A stretch of 64,000 bases of DNA from contig JBLXEV010000004.1 in assembly GCA_048262715.1 (NCBI GenBank), positions 266,755-330,754 on the forward strand, written 5' to 3'. The translations under genes were made by a program, and so were the position numbers. Below the pieces are notes generated by a model, which saw only the letters and a program-made list of their open reading frames with translations, was not told the DNA's origin and did no database searches. The DNA comes from Albirhodobacter sp048262715 (GTDB lineage: Bacteria; Pseudomonadota; Alphaproteobacteria; Rhodobacterales; Rhodobacteraceae). Shown piece after piece: positions 61,889-64,000 of this stretch (its first letter is position 1; each line of letters opens with the position of its first letter).

Positions 61889-62581
61889 TCAATCACGGAA
61901 CCGCAGCGCCTGCAACTGTGTCCCGTGCCGCTTGAGCCAATTCCGCTCCTGCGTATGCCCCGGGCGGAGCCGCTCAACGACGGCCCAGAAAGCGGGCGAG
62001 TGGTTCATTTCCGCCAGATGCGCGACCTCATGCGCGCAGACATAGTCAAGAACGCCTAAGGGGGCCATGATCAGCCGCCAGTTATACATCAACGCCCCAT
62101 CCGGCGCGCAAGACCCCCAGCGCGAGCGCGCGTCTCGCAGGGTGATTTTGGTATAGGGCCGCCCGAGCGCCAGCGCGTAGCGATCCGAGGCATGGGTGAC
62201 GCGCAGCCGCGCATGGAATTTGAGGAAGGCCTCCAGACGCACCCCGAGCCGATCCTCGCCCGCGGGCATCAACAAGGCGTCCCCGTCGATCTGCGGGCCT
62301 TTGACCTGCGCTTGAGTGATCCGAAGGTCCTTCCCCTCAAACGGCAGGAGATCGCCAAAGACAGGCCTGCGCGCCTGCACGGCCCCCTCCAACATCTTGC
62401 GCAGCCACTCGGCCTTGGAGGCGGCAAACCCCAGCGCATCGCGTTCGGAGGCATAGGTCGGCATTGTCAGTGTCACCCGCCCATCCACCCGCGAAACCCG
62501 CAGGGAATATCGCTTGGCCTGCGCAGAGCGTTTGAGCGTAACACTCACCTCCGGCGCGTTGGGAAGGAAAAACTGGCTCAC
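61889..62581 (-). CDS. YgjP-like metal-dependent hydrolase (M48-related)
   Basis: 230 residues from GTG 62581 (AAAGGA upstream); the frame stays open to 62758 but that extension is not typical. The SprT/YgjP zinc site is HEVAHLAEMNH at 184-194, with the family marker SRWGSC at 153-158 and the N-terminal KRYSLRVSRVDGRVTLTMP. Cytoplasmic; its cellular substrate is unknown. Confidence 0.9.
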   Translation of the reverse strand: MSQFFLPNAPEVSVTLKRSAQAKRYSLRVSRVDGRVTLTMPTYASERDALGFAASKAEWLRKMLEGAVQARRPVFGDLLPFEGKDLRITQAQVKGPQIDGDALLMPAGEDRLGVRLEAFLKFHARLRVTHASDRYALALGRPYTKITLRDARSRWGSCAPDGALMYNWRLIMAPLGVLDYVCAHEVAHLAEMNHSPAFWAVVERLRPGHTQERNWLKRHGTQLQALRFRD

Positions 62582-62716
62582 AAGGTGTCCTTTACGGCGC
62601 GAGAGGGCAAATTGTCGAAACTCGGGCAAACCATTGGCGAAAAGGCTTTGACACCCCCGTCTCAGTATGGCAAGCGGCGTCAACTCTCTGAATAAGAGCG
62701 ATGCAAGGAGTTTTCC

Positions 62717-63049
62717 ATGCCCAAAGAGGAATGGGGCGTCAAGCGCCTCTGCCCGCATTGTGCGAGCCGGTTTTACGACCTGACTAAAGACCCAATGACC
62801 TGCCCGGTCTGTAGCAACACTTTCTCGGCTGAAAGCCTGACGAGCAGCCGTGGCCGCTCGCTGGTGGCTGAAAAAGCGTCTGCGAATACTGCGGATGATG
62901 TCGTTGCGGATGATCTGACCGATGACGATGACATCGATGCAGACGCAAGCGATGACGCGATCGACGATGATCTGCTCGACGATGACGACGACGACAATGT
63001 GTCGCTCGACGAGATCGCCGATGTGGCATCGAACGAAGACGACAGCTAA
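62717..63049 (+). CDS. TIGR02300-type acidic zinc-ribbon protein
   Basis: 110 residues. The N-terminal half has a Cys4 ribbon (Cys12, Cys15, Cys29, Cys32) with FYDLTKDPMTCPVC, typical of the alphaproteobacterial family TIGR02300. The C-terminal half is extremely acidic, with long Asp runs, and likely disordered. Function unknown. It is followed by a strong terminator. Confidence 0.88.
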   Translation: MPKEEWGVKRLCPHCASRFYDLTKDPMTCPVCSNTFSAESLTSSRGRSLVAEKASANTADDVVADDLTDDDDIDADASDDAIDDDLLDDDDDDNVSLDEIADVASNEDDS

Positions 63050-63071
63050 TCGTTTGCGATCCTAGAACTGC

Positions 63072-63103
63072 AAAAGGCGCGCGGGGCTTCCTGCGCGCCT
63101 TTT
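63072..63103 (+). terminator. terminator after the TIGR02300 gene
   Basis: AAAAGGCGCGC (63072-63082) pairs with GCGCGCCTTTT (63093-63103); the T's lie within the stem end. Confidence 0.85.
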
Positions 63104-63226
63104 GGCATGTTTGCAGCCCGGAGCCTCTAGGCTGACGCCCGGCGCGCAATCGCGAAGGGCTGCCCAGCCTCCGATCTCCTCTCGCGGTCTCCGCGCAAAA
63201 GAATCGTACCGCCCGTAAAAATCCGC

Positions 63227-63255
63227 TTGCACCCCTCAGCTCAGCACCCTATATC
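63227..63255 (+). promoter_or_regulatory. promoter of tRNA-Ala
   Basis: TTGCAC, 17 bases, TATATC. This is a strong housekeeping promoter with a predicted start near 63262, 27 bases before the mature tRNA. Confidence 0.7.
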
Positions 63256-63288
63256 GCCCTCACGCAGACGGGGTTTCCCCATCGCGAC

Positions 63289-63364
63289 GGGGCCTTAGCT
63301 CAGCTGGGAGAGCGCCTGCATGGCATGCAGGAGGTCAGGGGTTCGATCCCCCTAGGCTCCACCA
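63289..63364 (+). tRNA. tRNA-Ala (anticodon GGC)
   Basis: 76 bases. Acceptor stem GGGGCCT/AGGCTCC (with the usual wobble), D-arm AGCTCAGCTGGGAGAGC, anticodon stem CCTGC/GCAGG around the loop ATGGCAT, T-arm CAGGGGTTCGATCCCCC, and encoded CCA. It reads GCC/GCU alanine codons. Confidence 0.97.
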
Positions 63365-64000
63365 AATCCCCTATGAAAAGCGCCGCATAGATCTTCCATT
63401 TACGACAATGGTTTTTCCATTTTGTTGAAGATCGGGCGTTTTTGGGGCATCCACCCTATCAACACAGCCAAGCGGCTCTCCGATCTCCATCTTTTGACCA
63501 TCGACGATTTCGTACACAGTCCGGTGAGCAGGTAAGAACTGACCCACCTGCTCGAGACCGTAGAGGGCCATCGGGCGCGAAGTTCAACGATCATGACGGC
63601 GCACGTATGCCCTTGAGCTAAAGGGCAGATCGATACGCTAACAGGATTGGCCGGAAAGACTTTCTGAGAAAGATCGATCAATCATTTGAGAGGGCGGTGG
63701 GCAAGAAGGAGGTATTTTGCATACGGCTGTTTTCGCGTTCGGTGAGGGACCCTCAAGGACAGAGAGCCTACGGAACGATCTGCGCGCGCCCATCGACCGA
63801 TTCAGCGCTCTCGCACATGACAAAATGCCGCTTGGTGCGCTGTCGTGGCATAGGATTTGCCTCTGCTATTTAGACGGCGAGATCTTTCAGGATCTCAGCA
63901 AGCGCCAATTCTGTAAGGAGTTTCTGACCTGCCACTGAACTTTCATCCAGCCGCGACCGGAGCCCGGTTAGTGTTTACGCCGATTGGCGCAGGTTGAGCA
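63365..64000. other. segment after tRNA-Ala with no convincing gene
   Basis: Codon use and GC content drop compared with the rest of the window, and no frame has both a ribosome-binding site and a recognisable product. A copy of the tRNA 3' end was not found in the visible part. It may be the start of a horizontally acquired island. Confidence 0.4.
63371..63571 (-). CDS. small open frame downstream of the tRNA, doubtful
   Basis: 66 codons, convergent with the tRNA. The composition is protein-like (TVYEIVDGQKMEIGEPLG, then a C-terminal IVVNGRSMRRFS), unlike the shadow frames nearby. No good ribosome-binding site precedes the ATG at 63571, and no family is recognised. It could be the tail of a decayed gene. 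Confidence 0.3.
   Translation of the reverse strand: MALYGLEQVGQFLPAHRTVYEIVDGQKMEIGEPLGCVDRVDAPKTPDLQQNGKTIVVNGRSMRRFS

Noticed and set aside
63717..63938. 73-codon frame near the right edge
   Set aside because: It begins with TTG and has no convincing ribosome-binding site or recognisable product.
1..64000. CRISPR array, insertion sequence, rRNA or prophage
   Set aside because: No spaced direct repeats, transposase, rRNA segment or phage structural gene was seen; the holin/endolysin pair is the only phage-like element.

Overview
The window looks like chromosomal DNA of a Rhodobacterales alphaproteobacterium (Rhodobacter/Roseobacter relatives). The support is the high GC content, the fused 1128-residue indolepyruvate:ferredoxin oxidoreductase, the System I cytochrome c maturation genes, a gene-transfer-agent type holin, a DUF1523 protein, a five-enzyme hut pathway with HutF and HutG, two TRAP/ABC uptake systems and a NavBac-type sodium channel. 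No insertion sequence, CRISPR array or rRNA was seen. One tRNA-Ala(GGC) lies near the right edge.

Layout, left to right. 1-4717: edge of a DmpA-type peptidase, an L,D-transpeptidase lipoprotein, a divergent EamA exporter/MarR pair with two copies of a 16-bp palindrome between them, and panB-panC. 5068-11839: seven tightly packed, mostly overlapping genes (coiled-coil protein, unknown protein, AAA+ ATPase, three membrane proteins, one large unknown protein). This is the best candidate for an undescribed system. 11957-14959: grxD, bolA and purL on the minus strand. 15163-17149: a small exported protein, then a LsrB/VtlR-type LysR regulator followed on the same strand by a candidate small RNA. 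That RNA has a heat-shock-like promoter, a hairpin loop carrying an anti-Shine-Dalgarno sequence, and a strong terminator. 17309-20695: indolepyruvate oxidoreductase.

20794-27783: murI, argC, ccmE, a holin/endolysin pair of the kind used for gene transfer agent release (the endolysin is frameshifted at a G6 run), ccmF, ccmH and a PaaG-like crotonase. 27860-33338: transaldolase, iron alcohol dehydrogenase, a SulP transporter without STAS, an FAH-family enzyme and a second EamA transporter.

33580-47506 is a histidine-use region. On the minus strand hutI-H-G-U run without gaps, followed by a complete polar amino-acid ABC transporter, then a HisC-like aminotransferase translationally coupled to an FAD-linked 2-hydroxyacid dehydrogenase. 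hutF, hutD and hutC lie to the right, and matching inverted repeats (TATGY-N4-RCATA) sit in both divergent hut promoters, where HutC would be expected to bind. 47562-49608: a YbaY-META envelope protein and the sodium channel. 49764-52703: a TRAP transporter with a divergent LysR gene. 53865-56311: acyl-CoA synthetase and enoyl-CoA hydratase, overlapping. 56405-60907: a two-barrel PRC protein behind a GGAAC-N16-CGTT promoter, an SH3 protein, and a hybrid histidine kinase with a single-domain response regulator. 61209-64000: FCD regulator, YgjP-like metalloprotease, a TIGR02300-type acidic zinc-ribbon protein, tRNA-Ala, and an end segment with no convincing gene.
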